Origin: Isoetes taiwanensis
Lineage: Eukaryota; Streptophyta; Lycopodiopsida; Isoetales; Isoetaceae
NCBI GenBank assembly: GCA_021234155.1
Contig: JAJEKV010000011.1
Coordinates: 20,166,677-20,230,676, forward strand
Length of the DNA stretch: 64,000 nucleotides
Direction of reading: 5' to 3'
Part shown: piece by piece, positions 44,407-55,135 of the stretch
Layout of the letters: each line of letters begins with the position of its first letter
Numbering within the stretch: position 1 is the stretch's first letter
The notes under the pieces: generated by a model
Databases searched by the model: none
The model's input: only the letters and a program-made list of their open reading frames with translations
What the model was told of the DNA's origin: nothing
Position numbers and translations under genes: made by a program

Positions 44407-45961
44407 TGTGGCGTCCCCTACTTCGTTATCTGGTGCACTCGCAGGTATACAAACAGAGTTCTTCCCCACACCAGCTCCATCGCGTCTGGGGCCCTCCACA
44501 TATCATTTGCGCCCGTACGAGGTCCCGATTGGGAAGAGTGAAGGTGTCATTCTACCGGGTCTCCCTCGGGGCCTACCTAGTCTGCGGAGCGTAAACATAC
44601 ATGTCGTGCTTAGCACATACATCAACATCATGTGACCATCTCGAAGGATGGTCCTCCACATATCTGCATAGACAAAGATCGACACATCACATAGGGAAAC
44701 CTACCCAAGGCTCGGACTCAAGGGGTGGCCCGACGGCTTGGGTCTCAGTTCATTGCAGGCCGAATTCATGGCAATGGATTTGGGCGGCATAAGAACATGG
44801 CATAGGGTTGTCCACTCCATCCGCCCCTCACATTGCACACTTTGCGAGTAGGCTGAAAAAGTGTTGGGACTGGCTGATCAGCCCGCGGATGCATAGCCGA
44901 AGGGGCTATTCACGGGTCTCATCCTCCCGGTTCCGATGGGGCGGGTAGGGATCCTCCCTCGAGAGATCTACATGCTAACTCAAGGTGACTAGAGGGCCCT
45001 TTGCCTGTGATTCGACCGAACCCAGGAAAGTGTACACCACTTCACGGTGTCGAGCCCATGCCTTACCCGCTCTCGGTGGTAAGCCATTGAACCTAGTCAC
45101 AATGATCCCGGTAGGCTTTACACACCGGGGGATGGTTCAAGAGTCGAGGACATGAGCCTCCTTCTTAGCCGGGCCGGCCCCTTCACCCACAACCGGTGTG
45201 GCTCTTGTACCGCAGTAGAATCTACGGTGTGCTAGAGAGGCTACTCTAGAGCATCAACTACAAGCTTTAGGGCCTCTACCCCCTTCCCAATACAAGGAGT
45301 TCACTGAGATACATCATCCAAATACATCACGCAAGAACTAAAGAACTAGATCTAATCATAGAGTTAGGTTCTTTAGTTAGTGTCCCAGATCTAAGTTCTA
45401 GATAGCTACTATGGGCAATTTAATAGTCTAAACCTACCGACTCTATGACTAGAAGGCGGTTTAAGCTATTAAATTGACCAAATACCTGATCCTTGAGTGG
45501 CTCCTCCCGACCGAGTTCAACCATCCCGCCGAGCCGGCTTTTAACCAGGGAACTGATGGTGCAATTAAGCTTGGCGTCGAGGCGGTTTTGGCTCTGGGGC
45601 AGCCAAAACCGAGCTCTAAAACCCTAAGGACGAAAAACTAGCAAGCTAGGGTTTTCCTACCCTAAATAGACATGGGGTTTAGGCTAGGGTTTCCAATTAC
45701 CCAATTTGGCATGTGGGATAATTGGAAAGGCCCCACTTGCCTTTAATGGCTAGGTGGCAAAAATATGCCAACATGGAAAGGTGTGCCCTCATTAATGTGC
45801 ACATGTGCACATTAATAATATATGAACACTCCTAGCAAGTTGCCCCTAGGGCTACTTACCTGGCTATCCGTTGGCGCATACCGCTCGGTCGAGGATGCGG
45901 TACGCGGCGTGGCGAGCAATCTGATATCGTCCCGGGACCGGTATCTTGGCCGAACGTCACA
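44407..45961 (-). repeat. Element 2 5' LTR (1555 bp)
   Basis: TGTGGCGTCCCC...CGAACGTCACA on the plus strand. See the partner LTR at 32798-34379. Plant GGGTTT...CTAGGGTTT motifs are at about 45640-45700. Confidence 0.93.
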
Positions 45962-45966
45962 TCCAT
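45962..45966. repeat. Target-site duplication TCCAT (right)
   Basis: TCCAT follows the terminal ACGTCACA and matches 32793-32797. Confidence 0.93.
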
Positions 45967-46449
45967 CCTATCCGCATCGGGGTGGCTGCGATAGAAGGTG
46001 CTCTCTGCGTGAGGAAAATAACAGGCGGCCAGAAAAAGAGGGTTGCCACTGGTATTATGCACACGAACCCACAAGTACCGGTTGTGTCTGTCTGTCTTGT
46101 GGAGGGTAACCGAATGTGCCAAGGTTGTCCGGTAGTAGCAAGCCACTCCACCATGACCCCTCTGTCCTGTACAGGCATTGAAGACCGAGAAATGTTGGTA
46201 ACTGGCGGTCAGGGTAGCTTTGTGCCCCCGGCATGCTCCCATGTCTCCATGAGAAAGATGAGATCCATATCGGCTGCCACAGAGTTCAGACTGTCCCCCT
46301 TCTGCCAAGGGAAGCCTCGACAGTTCCATGAGACCACTCGGAGGCACAATTCCTATTTGTCACCGATGGTATGCACGACTTTGAAATGCTGGGACGGGAA
46401 GCGGGGCTGAATGAGAAGTAGATGGGGCGGAGGCGATGTGGTCAGAGGC

Positions 46450-47992
46450 ACGGGCCGTGAGGGAGCGGGGAGTAGGAGCGTGGAGAAGGGGCCGTGGTAG
46501 GGAAGCGAAGGTGGGCACGTGCGGCAGCGGTTGGGGGCTGCGGGGCCTGCAGCAGCGTGCAGTCAGTCGGAAAATGTGCATCCCGGCCGAACCAATCCCG
46601 GCACCCCCGTTTGGCGGTAATGCCTCTCGACCTGACAAGCTCCTCTGCGTGCCTCCCGCTGCCGGGTGTGAGGTCCCGGCCCACGCATGTGGATGTCCCC
46701 TTCAAAGATCCGGGCCGGGCGCCGTATGGCATCACGCACGCATGCATCCGCGAACCGTGAATATGACAATGCGGTCCACGACGGTATTGAGCCCCATGTC
46801 GGGCTGCTTTCGAGAAATGTGAATCGCCCCGAGAATGTCATCCGATCGAGAATGTGTGTTCTGGATGTTGTGGGCGAGACTCTCCCTGCCGTTTCCCGGC
46901 ATGCCTCAACTACCAGTTGGGCCTCTCCGCTGCGCTCACGGGTTAGCCCCTGCCGGGCGGGTCAAAAGTGGGCGAGGGCCGGGTCTGTCTTGGGGGGGGT
47001 GGTGGGGGGGCTGGGATGGCGCGAGTGGGCGGGAGTGCGGGGCAGCAATCGCGAGGGCCCGCCGCCGCGGCGGGAGGCCGTGGCGGGTAGCTGCCCGAGC
47101 GGCGGCCTGCCTGCGTGGAAGCCGAGCACGCTTCTTGCGAGGCTCGCTGCCGCTGGCCATCTCCGCGCACTGCCGCGGTGACTATGAACCTTGGTAGGGA
47201 GACCACGGCTCTGTCTATGGATGGTTGCCCGCAACCCTCGGAGCTCAGGCTCAGTAGCGGGCGTGCTCGAGCCCCAAAGCACTACCGGCGTCGGTAGGGC
47301 TGGCTTCTTCCGATCTTACTCACGAAGATCCGGCGTAATGCGGCTGTACATGCGCAAAGAGCGTCTGCGCTTCCGTGCCATGGTGGTGGGCTGCCTCCAC
47401 CTCGGCGAAGCCCAGAACACCGTGACCATCGTCTCTGCATTGCACGCTCCCTTTCTGTGTCATGGTGGGGTCATGGTGTCGAGTGATGAACCACGAGTCT
47501 AGAAGGGGCGCATGTCGGCGACCTCACCGCGGCTTTGTTGCCTTTCGAAGTGTGCGGTGAAGGCCATCTTCCACATGCAGCGTGCGGGTCTCCAGACCTG
47601 TGATGCGGTTCTTCTCGACCACCATTTGCCTTTTGAGCACATGGGATGCCGAGGACTCCATCTCCACTGTCATGCCGGCCGGTGGTGCCTTTGTTAGCCT
47701 CAATACGAGCAATGTTAGCCTCCACTCCCGCTTTGACATGGCTCCAATTCTCTGCCGAGGCAGGAGTTCCTATGTGGTTCGAGCAATCAATCCCTTCCGA
47801 CTGGGCTGGCCTCGCTGAGGGGGCCTTAGCCTTAGCCCGAGCCTCCTTCTTCATGGAGGATGACTCTCCCCTGTCCATGATGGCTGATCGGGACCGTTTG
47901 CGCGGCGGCCCCTCGCCTTGGGTTTCCCAGGCTGGCCCATCTTCTGTGGCCATGACTTTCAAAGTTTGAGGGGTCTCTGGCTGGGGTTCCAA
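46450..47992 (-). pseudogene. LINE 2 ORF1 (gag-like), frameshifted
   Basis: The likely start is ATG 47956 (MATEDGPAW) or 47992. The N-terminal part is basic and Ser/Ala-rich (RKRSRSAIMDRGESSSMKKEARAKAKAPS). It is followed by a coiled-coil-like region that changes frame (VEANIARIEAN, then VEMESSASHVLKRQMVVEKNRITGLETRTLHV at 47739-47524). The remainder to about 46450 is GC-rich, open in several frames, and not assignable. Position upstream of EN supports ORF1. Confidence 0.5.
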
Positions 47993-48330
47993 AGTTTGAG
48001 GGGTCTCTGGTTGCCTAAAGGGTGCTTAGAATCCAATTTGGGGACTCAAAAAGGCAGGCAGAGCACCTTTTGAGGGTTTGGGGGTTTTGGGGGTGCCAAA
48101 GTTTAAGGGGTCTCTGGCTGCCTCAAGGGTGCTTAGAATCCAATTTGGGGACTCGAGAAGGCGCGGCAGAGCACCTTTTGGGGGTTTGAGGGTTTTGGGG
48201 GTTTTGGGGATGCCAAAGTTTAAGGGGTCTCTGGCTGCCTAAAGGGTGCTTAGAATCCAATTTGGGGACTCAGAAAGACGGGCAGAGCACCTTTTGGGGA
48301 TTTGGGGGTTTTGGGTCTAGAGAGAGACTG
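47961..48330 (-). repeat. Tandem 107-117 bp monomers in LINE 2 5' UTR
   Basis: AAAGTTTGAGGGGTCTCTGG or AAAGTTTAAGGGG starts units at 47991, 48098 and 48215, with a short extra copy at 47961. Each unit contains GGGTGCTTAGAATCCAATTTGGGGACTC and GCAGAGCACCTTTTG. The position at the element's 5' end resembles the promoter monomers of some L1 families. Confidence 0.85.
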
Positions 48331-48610
48331 TAAACCCTAGAGAGAGAAAGCCAGAAAGGGGCAAATCACGGGGGTCTATGCAAGGGGAGTGGGGGCGCTA
48401 GAGAGAGGGAGTGGGGGCGCTAGGGGAGAAGGCGCGGATAGCTGATATGAAGCAGGCTAAAGGGAGCGATCCAAAATAAAATGGCTAAGGCAATTCAAGG
48501 GGTGATAATATCTTAATGGTTGACAAGGGGTGCATGCAAACAACCATTAAAGGTATGGACAAAAGGGGTTTTTACAAACGCAACAAAGGTTAATAATACA
48601 AGAAATTTAT

Positions 48611-48632
48611 CGCGGCGGCCAAAGCCGCTACG
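48611..48632 (-). repeat. GC hairpin followed by CTTGTAT, copy 1
   Basis: On the minus strand a CGxxGCGGC...GCCGCCGCG stem-loop is followed by ATAAATTTCTTGTATT. About 60 bp, including GGGGAAGAGAAA on the other side, match the site at 58494. Confidence 0.7.
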
Positions 48633-48711
48633 AACATTTCTCTTCCCCGACTTACTCTTGTAAACACGAATTTGTATATCTTTAGAATGGTGCAAAAGAC
48701 ACAACACACAC

Positions 48712-48872
<161 letters not shown>

Positions 48873-50013
48873 CCTTTCCCTTTTATATTTGCTCGTGGTC
48901 CTTGCTTCAATCTGCGAAGTATTTTTGGTAATATCGTCTAGTCATATATTTGTAAGTATACCACCATGGTTGCTCATTTACCATATTAGCTTAACATTCT
49001 TACTCCTCTTTCATGGTCGCCTTGAGCAAAACGTTCTCTATGGTAACTTAAATCTTACATTGGATCCACCGCCAAAAGAAATGGAAGGAAAGATGGTTGT
49101 TGAACCTCTGTTTTTTGTTCTCTCATTGTGTCTCGATCTCCAAAAGTAAATAAAGATAAAGAAGCAAAACTGTGGCCTCCGCCATAGCTGCCTTGTGTTG
49201 CTACTTATTAGTATTTCGGGAGAGCCAGCAAAAAGCCAGCCCTCCATGAGTTTCAAAGCTTACCGTATTGATGCGCCGCCACAAATACCTCGCCATGAAG
49301 TTTTCTTTATTACATGATCGAAACTGACCCTGCCCTTTTCTCTGTCAACAGAAAATCTTTGTGAAAACTCTTACTGCTTGAAGACGGCCGATTTGAGGCT
49401 CAGAGGAGGCATACCGTGCTCCATTCTATCGAATCCAACTGCCATAGCCTCTGTCTCTGCCATTACCACCTGCAAGAAAGAAAAGGTAGAGTAGGATTCA
49501 AGAAAAGAGATGGGAAGAGGAGATAAGAAGAAAAATCCCCTTAGCCGCCATTCTTTGCCTACCGAATCCGATCGCCGCCATGCTCTGACTGTCGAGTCCA
49601 TAGCCATTCTCTCCCTGGCGAATCTTGCTTCCGCCATAGCCTGTCTGCCGCCGCTTGGCGGACCAAGGGATAGGAAGGAAAGAGTTGAAGGAAAAAAGAG
49701 AGAGAAGTTGATGCCGACCTAAACCACGAATAGTTTTAAAAGTGGAAGCAGGGCCGCACCCTATGCCTCCGCCGGCTATCAGCTACGGCGGAGGAAAGAT
49801 TCAGCACCCTATGATTTGAATGATTTGAATTTAAGGCTTTCATAGCATACTTGCCTTGAAAGGGAAGCAAAGATTCAAATCTCGAGGTTCACCAAATTTA
49901 GACACACAATGTTAGAAACGGAATGTGTTCGCCTAGAATTGCCAAGTGTCACATAAAGAAATAGGAATAAAAGAATCGAATTTTCCTATAATGTTTATAT
50001 ATACAAGAATTTG

Positions 50014-50032
50014 GCGCCGGCGAAGCCGGCGC
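50014..50032 (-). repeat. GC hairpin followed by CTTGTAT, copy 2
   Basis: GCGCCGGC-gaa-GCCGGCGC, a perfect 8-bp stem. On the minus strand it is followed by CAAATTCTTGTATAT. The stem sequence differs from copies 1 and 3 but the following bases are the same. Confidence 0.7.
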
Positions 50033-50461
50033 TCTATGCACCCCTTGTAACTTTTAGAAATTGTACTTTCCAAGTGCTTAAGGCTCAAATAAGGATTTGA
50101 TGCTGGGCATTTGTAAAAGTGTATATATCAACCTATGAACGTGTGTATGTCCCGTTAATTTTAAATAGTCCATCATTATTTTGCAAGTTAGTGATTACTG
50201 ATGATAACAATGCATTATGGATGTCATGAATACATAAGATCTCCACAGCCCATGAAGCCTAGTCAAACCACTCATCAATTACTTATTCATCCCCCCTAGT
50301 CATATTTTCGTTCAAACATTGGTGAAATCCGGCGCTCTGTGCACCCCTTGAGTTTCAGAAGCTGCACTTTGCAAGTGCTCAAGGCTAAAATAAAGATTTG
50401 ATGCAGGGAATTTGCGAAAGATGTAAATATAAACCTACAAATAGATGTAGCTCCTTTTAAT

Positions 50462-50463
<2 letters not shown>

Positions 50464-50502
<39 letters not shown>

Positions 50503-50900
50503 AACGGGGTTTAAATCAAGAGTACAATGTTTGATGTTAATAGAGAATTACTACAGGAGTAATCTCGACATCTTCATTCTCTACAAACACAAACTTATTT
50601 GTTTGCTCCAAAAGCTGATATACATGAAGCCCATATACTGCTCTGAAAGCTGATAGTCATGAATATTTCTCATAAATCTCCTCACCTAGTAACCAGAGAG
50701 TGGCTGATGATACAAGGAAAAAGCCCAAGAGGCCCCTGAATGAATCAAATCATGTAGCAAAATCCCATGAAAGTTTCTGTAATATTGAATAGAAGAGGGA
50801 TACCTTACTGCATAAGGTCTAGCAACATATCAGTCTGCCAGTAGCAACATAACAACATAACAGAAGCTCAAGTTTAAACTTGAACAAGCTCTCACTCATG
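50464..50900 (-). mobile_element. Retroposon tail (poly-T on plus strand)
   Basis: T34 at 50464-50497 followed by GAGGGAACGGGG marks the poly(A) end of a minus-strand retroposon (SINE or LINE 3' end). The body and left limit are not recognised; 50900 is approximate. Confidence 0.5.
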
Positions 50901-51341
50901 CATAATAATCCCTTTAATTCTAAATGGTCTATGATTATTTTGCAAGCTACGGACTAATCATGATAGCAGTGTATTAAAGACGTTAAAGTCTCTAATGTTA
51001 AGGACAATACACCAGCTACTAAACTGTGCATCTCTAGTTTGATGATACCAAATTTGTAGTTATGGACAATAGTTTGTAAAAAATGAATAAATTTTTGTTA
51101 GGACAATGCGTCTAGATGATCTGCACTTCACTTAAGTACAACAAGTCTGCATGAACAATAGATGTGTTGCATGAGCTTCAGGCTTAAGGAGGGACAGAAA
51201 CAATGCCACTGCCTATTGTAGTCATCAAATCATTGTCAAGAAACTAAAATTCGGCAACTATGATAGAAAGAAACAGATTAACACAAAGATTTTAATTCAG
51301 CTTTGCATGCCTATACAATGACAACTCCTAGAGTAACCTAC

Positions 51342-51570
51342 CTGCACACATCTAAATGATCCATAACGAAGCTTTTAATATTTTCAAATTCTCCAGTAGG
51401 GTCCTTCGGCATTTCCTATACATGCATATGATTGCATCAGCCAAGGATCAAAACAATATCAACATAGTGAAGCAAGAAATTCAACCCACCTGCTCCCAAT
51501 GTTTATCAAAAAATATGACTCCAGCAAGAGTTGCTTGTGCCACTAGAAGTAGCAATAGGAAGATTGCATA
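51342..51570 (-). CDS. Tetraspanin (TOM2A-like), two internal exons
   Basis: Tetraspanins are four-pass membrane organisers; plant TOM2A supports tobamovirus multiplication. The exon 51570-51490 encodes YAIFLLLLLVAQATLAGV then IFFDKHWEQ (third membrane segment and start of the large loop), between a CTGTAG acceptor and a GTGGGT donor. The exon 51415-51342 encodes EMPKDPTGEFENIK then SFVMDHLDVC, between a TATAG acceptor and a GTAGG donor. The junction is phase 0 and the match to the TOM2A pattern (FFDK-W...P-DPTG-F) is strong. Exons for segments 1-2 and 4 were not found, so this is either a gene fragment or a gene with exons I could not see. Confidence 0.7.
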
Positions 51571-51963
51571 CTACAGAGATGTTAAGAACCCTATCGTGCA
51601 ATGTGTAGCATATAATAAAGTAGCCTTTTTATCTAAGTGAACGAAAAGCTAAAAGTATGAAATTAGTTCGTCTATGTATCTGACCAATGCAATCGATGAA
51701 CTTAAAAAGCAAACCAAATGAGAGGCTATTCAACATCTGTTTTTTATCACAAATTGCAAAGGGTTATACAGAAGTTTTGGAATCAACATAAAATAGAGTT
51801 GAATCTGTCCAAATGATTTGCAGATATAGACTCATACCTGAACATGGAGCCCACGAAGAAATCAAGCACTGTAGAATGCAATATTTAGCTATGGCTTATG
51901 GAGAAGGTTAAGCAGCATAATCTTCAATCTGCGATATCTTAGACAGAGCATACATGTGCATAC

Positions 51964-52005
51964 CTTCGTTGCTGCTACTGGCAGTCTGACAATGGCGCCG
52001 TCCAT
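51964..52005 (-). other. Possible first coding exon near the tetraspanin exons
   Basis: ATG 52005 opens MDGAIVRLPVAATK, ending at a GTATGC donor. It is on the same strand as, and 0.4 kb upstream of, the tetraspanin exons, but the peptide does not resemble a tetraspanin N-terminus. Confidence 0.25.
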
Positions 52006-52634
52006 CTTTCTGTCTGCCTAAATCTTTTGAAAAAACTTTCTTACTTTTTTTTTTGTCCCAGCTTGACTCCGCAAACAAAAGCTCCTTTTTACTGAGCTTT
52101 CCACATCAATCGACCAAAAACAACCATTCTTTTTTCTTCTCTGCGCATCAGGTCAAATGGGTGCATTCCTTTTTAGATTTCGGTGGCCAGAAAGCATAAA
52201 TTCGACCCATTTTTGAAACTTTTTTGTTTGCAAAACTCGCCTCCAGTTTTAGGGAACCCAAAGTAATTAGCAGTCAAAGAAGATCTCCAGTAATGTACAA
52301 ATCGGAGAGAAGGAAATGAACTTAGCTGTTGCAAAAGCTGAATGTGATCAAGACCCCAAACTAACTGCAAAATGACGAATATAAAAATTGGGTGGGGTCG
52401 ATCTTTGCAAAAAAGGCCCTCTAGCTCGCAATTTTGCTCCTCCCTTTCTATTAATTCCTTACCTTAGCACCGGGATTCCCTTGTTTTCCTCTCAGAAACT
52501 TTTTCCCATATTCGGACCAAAAGCCACGCCCAATCCCCTGGTCTATTTCTTCCCTACTCCATTATTTCCGAGAGAATTGAAGAAAAGGGCGTTGAAATAG
52601 ATGTGATAAAACGCTCTAAGCACGAAACTTCGTA

Positions 52635-53615
52635 ATGGCTAAGCCAGGCTTTAGCGGGGCTCTTGGAAAAGAGAGTTGCTGCATCAGAACATACCTCCAT
52701 CCTCAAATTTCTGGTCTAAAGGGCTTGAACTCATCGATTTTTGAGCCTAGGTTCCAGAATCGCTTTAAGATGACTAAATGTTAAAGCCTGCCCAAAAGCC
52801 CGAGGACTACGTTGAAATTTTACAGTGCAATTCTCGACAACAGAACGGCCAACATTTGCACAATGAAGCTATGGTTTGCAAGAACTTATGTTAAATTCTC
52901 AGTTTGTGATGACGACAAAGGCTTGGTATCGAAACGAGGGGCTCGCCACGGGAATCAACCAGGGCCTTGTTACCTACGAATCAGGTCATGTACCTTACCT
53001 TAGTTTGTGAGCAAAATTTCGAGCCTGATGTGCCGAAATTGGACTTGCAGAAGAACCTGCAAAAAAAGGATCCTGGTATAATTCAGCTTGATGTCCGCCG
53101 GAGTTCTGAAAGCTCGTTCATCTAGAAACGGGGCGAGCCTCAAAATTGGGACAGTTAGCAAGCCCACCATCAAACTCTTTAGAATTCGAAATGGACCAAC
53201 AAATATGCACGAACTCTTGTGCGACCCTCAGACCACTTCGATCACTCTGTTTTCCTCAAGGGAGGGCGGTGATTCAGAACGGACGCATATAGAAGGCAAG
53301 AAGAGGAGGTTAACCCTCCCCTCAAGCAAATTATGGGAAACAAACCCTCGAGGCCGGTAGAGAGGTTTGTTTCCCATAATTTATGCAGAGGGGAGGGTTG
53401 ACCTCCCTAACCACAGCCCGGCGGGTTTTACACCATCAAACTGCTCTTCTGCCTCTATTCGTCATGGGCTTGAACTATCTGATCAAACCAATCCAAACCA
53501 AAGCACCAAACCAAAGCATCCTGTAGTTTGGAACAATGAAGAAAACTCTGGAAAAAATCCCAATGGAGAGCACAGTTCCAATAAACGGAATAAATTGGCA
53601 AAATTCTTGATGTAG
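52635..53615 (+). pseudogene. Decayed gene of unknown family, one frame with three stops
   Basis: A single reading frame runs from ATG 52635 (MAKPGFSGALGKESCC) to 53615, interrupted by TAA near 52777, TAG near 53001 and TAA near 53079. The foldback element at 53305-53406 lies inside it. The composition is protein-like throughout (TTLKFYSAILDNRTANICTM, KPTIKLFRIRNGPTNMHELL, TKPKHPVVWNNEENSGK). No domain is recognised. A long frame with few stops may also arise by chance. Confidence 0.35.
53305..53406. mobile_element. Foldback MITE, copy B (102 bp)
   Basis: GGAGGTTAACCCTCCCCTC at the left is matched by GAGGGGAGGGTTGACCTCC at the right; the inner arms ATTATGGGAAACAAACC and GGTTTGTTTCCCATAAT flank CTCGAGGCCGG. 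The core and right arm match 11462-11560. Confidence 0.8.
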
Positions 53616-54214
53616 GTCTAAGCATAAACAACAAAACTGAGCAAAATAAGGCCTGGATTGGAATCTAGCAAACCCTGAACAAGGCCCGGATTCGAATCTA
53701 GCAAACCCTGAACACCGAAACCAAAAGCAAAATCTGCACTAAACGAACCTGATGGGAAGAAAACAAAAGCTCTGTCACAACCGAAATAAAAAACCACAGC
53801 TCTTGAGGAGTCGGCTGCCCTTGAAGAGACGACCTCCAAGCATAGAAATTGGCCCTGATTCTGCATAGAAATCGGCCCTAAATCAGCCTCAAACTAGTGT
53901 TGGGCAAAGTCCGGGGAACACTATAAACCAACCGGTTGAAATCGCAAATTTTCCGGTTCGGTTAGTGTATCGTAGGAATTTTTCCGACAAATTTCCCTAA
54001 GGTTTTCTATTAAGACAATAGAAATTTCCGGTCCTAAACACAAGATATCCGATTTATCAAAATAACCATAGGCAATTTTCCGATGGGACCTACAAAGTTT
54101 CCCCAACACTGCTCAAAGTAATCGGCCTCAAAACGTGAAGAAAAGGTATCGCAGTGCAGAGAAAATTTATGGCTATGGCGGAGCAGAGCCGCCGGAACAG
54201 AGTGTTCCCGCTGA

Positions 54215-54390
54215 AATCACACAGAATATTCTTTAAAAAGGTATATTCGAAAGATTATTACTGTAATCTACGGAATATTCTTTGAAAAAGCATATTCGAA
54301 AGATTATGTGATATAACCATCTTGAGATCGGACGGTTGGGGACGGTTGGATTAATATAACCTGCAAGGGTCTGTGGTTAAAGATCCGTAA
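54215..54390. repeat. Dispersed module with GAATATTCT...CATATTC, copy B
   Basis: Contains two GAATATTCTTT-AAAAAG-TATATTCGAAAGATTA units, GTGATATAACC, and GGACGGTTGGGGACGGTTGG. Similar to 12145-12345 in the same orientation. Confidence 0.6.
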
Positions 54391-55135
54391 TAGAGGAGCC
54401 AGGGCAATCTAAAGACTCATATACCCACGACTAGCCGGGAAATGGCCGGACATTTTTTGTTTGATTCTAATATTTTTTCCCCAGCAATAAGTTTAGGGGC
54501 GACACGTGGATGAGTTTCTAAAGCGGCGACACGTGTCCTTAAAACAAAATAAATGAAAATTAAAAAAAAAAAGCTGCGTCCCTTCCTTGGTCTGCAAGCA
54601 ATCCGGCAGGATTGCAATCCGGCCTGCTCAACGGCATGGACTCATTCGAAGGCCCATCCTTCTGTTTCCACAAAGCCCAGGAAAAGGATCCGACATTCTT
54701 CCTCTCCAAGGAATCCTTCCTCTGCAACAATCCTTCAGACCGTCTTTGCCGCATTTGCTTTTCTCAAGCTTATTCCGGGCTAATCTTCAGAGGATTGCGA
54801 AGCGGCTCTTTTATTATGTGCATTCTGCTCTATTTGCACATCCGGAGCTCTGCAGAATGCAATCTATGGCTCAACGGCTGGACATTGGTAATTTTCTCTG
54901 GCTCTAGTTTAACGAGCTCACGGGTCATTTTTGGGAGTCTGAGAAATGTGGGTTATTGTGTGCTTGCCTGCAGATAATGCATCAGTGGAGATCATTGCTG
55001 TCAAAGCGGAGCCACGTTTCTAATTTGATAAAGTGAACATTATTTCGACAAAGAGAGGATTCTCGATTCAGTTCTGATGCCATCGCAACTGGCATCCATT
55101 AAACCCTCAGACGGTTTTGTTGTGCATGTATTTAT
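54391..55135. other. No supported gene
   Basis: Short overlapping frames only; nothing recognised. Confidence 0.4.

Larger units (their letters stand above)
32798..45961 (-). mobile_element. Element 2: complete 13.16-kb chromovirus with H3-like and ORF X
   Basis: The element is bounded by TGTGACGT...ACGTCACA and a TCCAT duplication, and inserted in the endonuclease of LINE 2. Joining the flanks restores an uninterrupted LINE reading (HPDADRMD then PYVDLYDD), which proves the boundaries. In minus orientation: 5' LTR 45961-44407, PBS, H3-like ORF, ORF X, gag, pol with chromodomain, 3' region, PPT and 3' LTR 34379-32798. All coding regions carry small frameshifts. Confidence 0.95.
45962..48430 (-). 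mobile_element. LINE 2, 5' part (5' UTR, ORF1, EN start)
   Basis: This is the other half of the LINE split by element 2. The EN N-terminus is at 46347-45967 (GQRGHGGVACYYR, YLWVRVHNTSGNPLFLAACYFPHAEST). ORF1 lies upstream (47992 to about 46450), GC-rich and frameshifted. The 5' leader holds tandem monomers (47961-48330). The left limit of about 48430 is set by loss of repeat similarity. Confidence 0.8.

Noticed and set aside
32800-45961. Element 2 as the same recent copy as element 1
   Set aside because: Protein-level divergence in H3, ORF X, gag and LTRs is too large for a recent duplicate.
46400-47300. Several long GC-rich ORFs on both strands
   Set aside because: High GC gives open frames by chance; position says LINE 2 ORF1 region, so they were not called separately.
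51831-51880. A 31-base exon between the tetraspanin exons and the upstream ATG
   Set aside because: Splice sites look plausible but the phase does not fit and the peptide is not tetraspanin-like.
53640-53710. tRNA B-box-like GGATTCGAATCTAGC as a tRNA gene
   Set aside because: No A box or cloverleaf; it belongs to a short local duplication (AATCTAGCAAACCCTGAAC).
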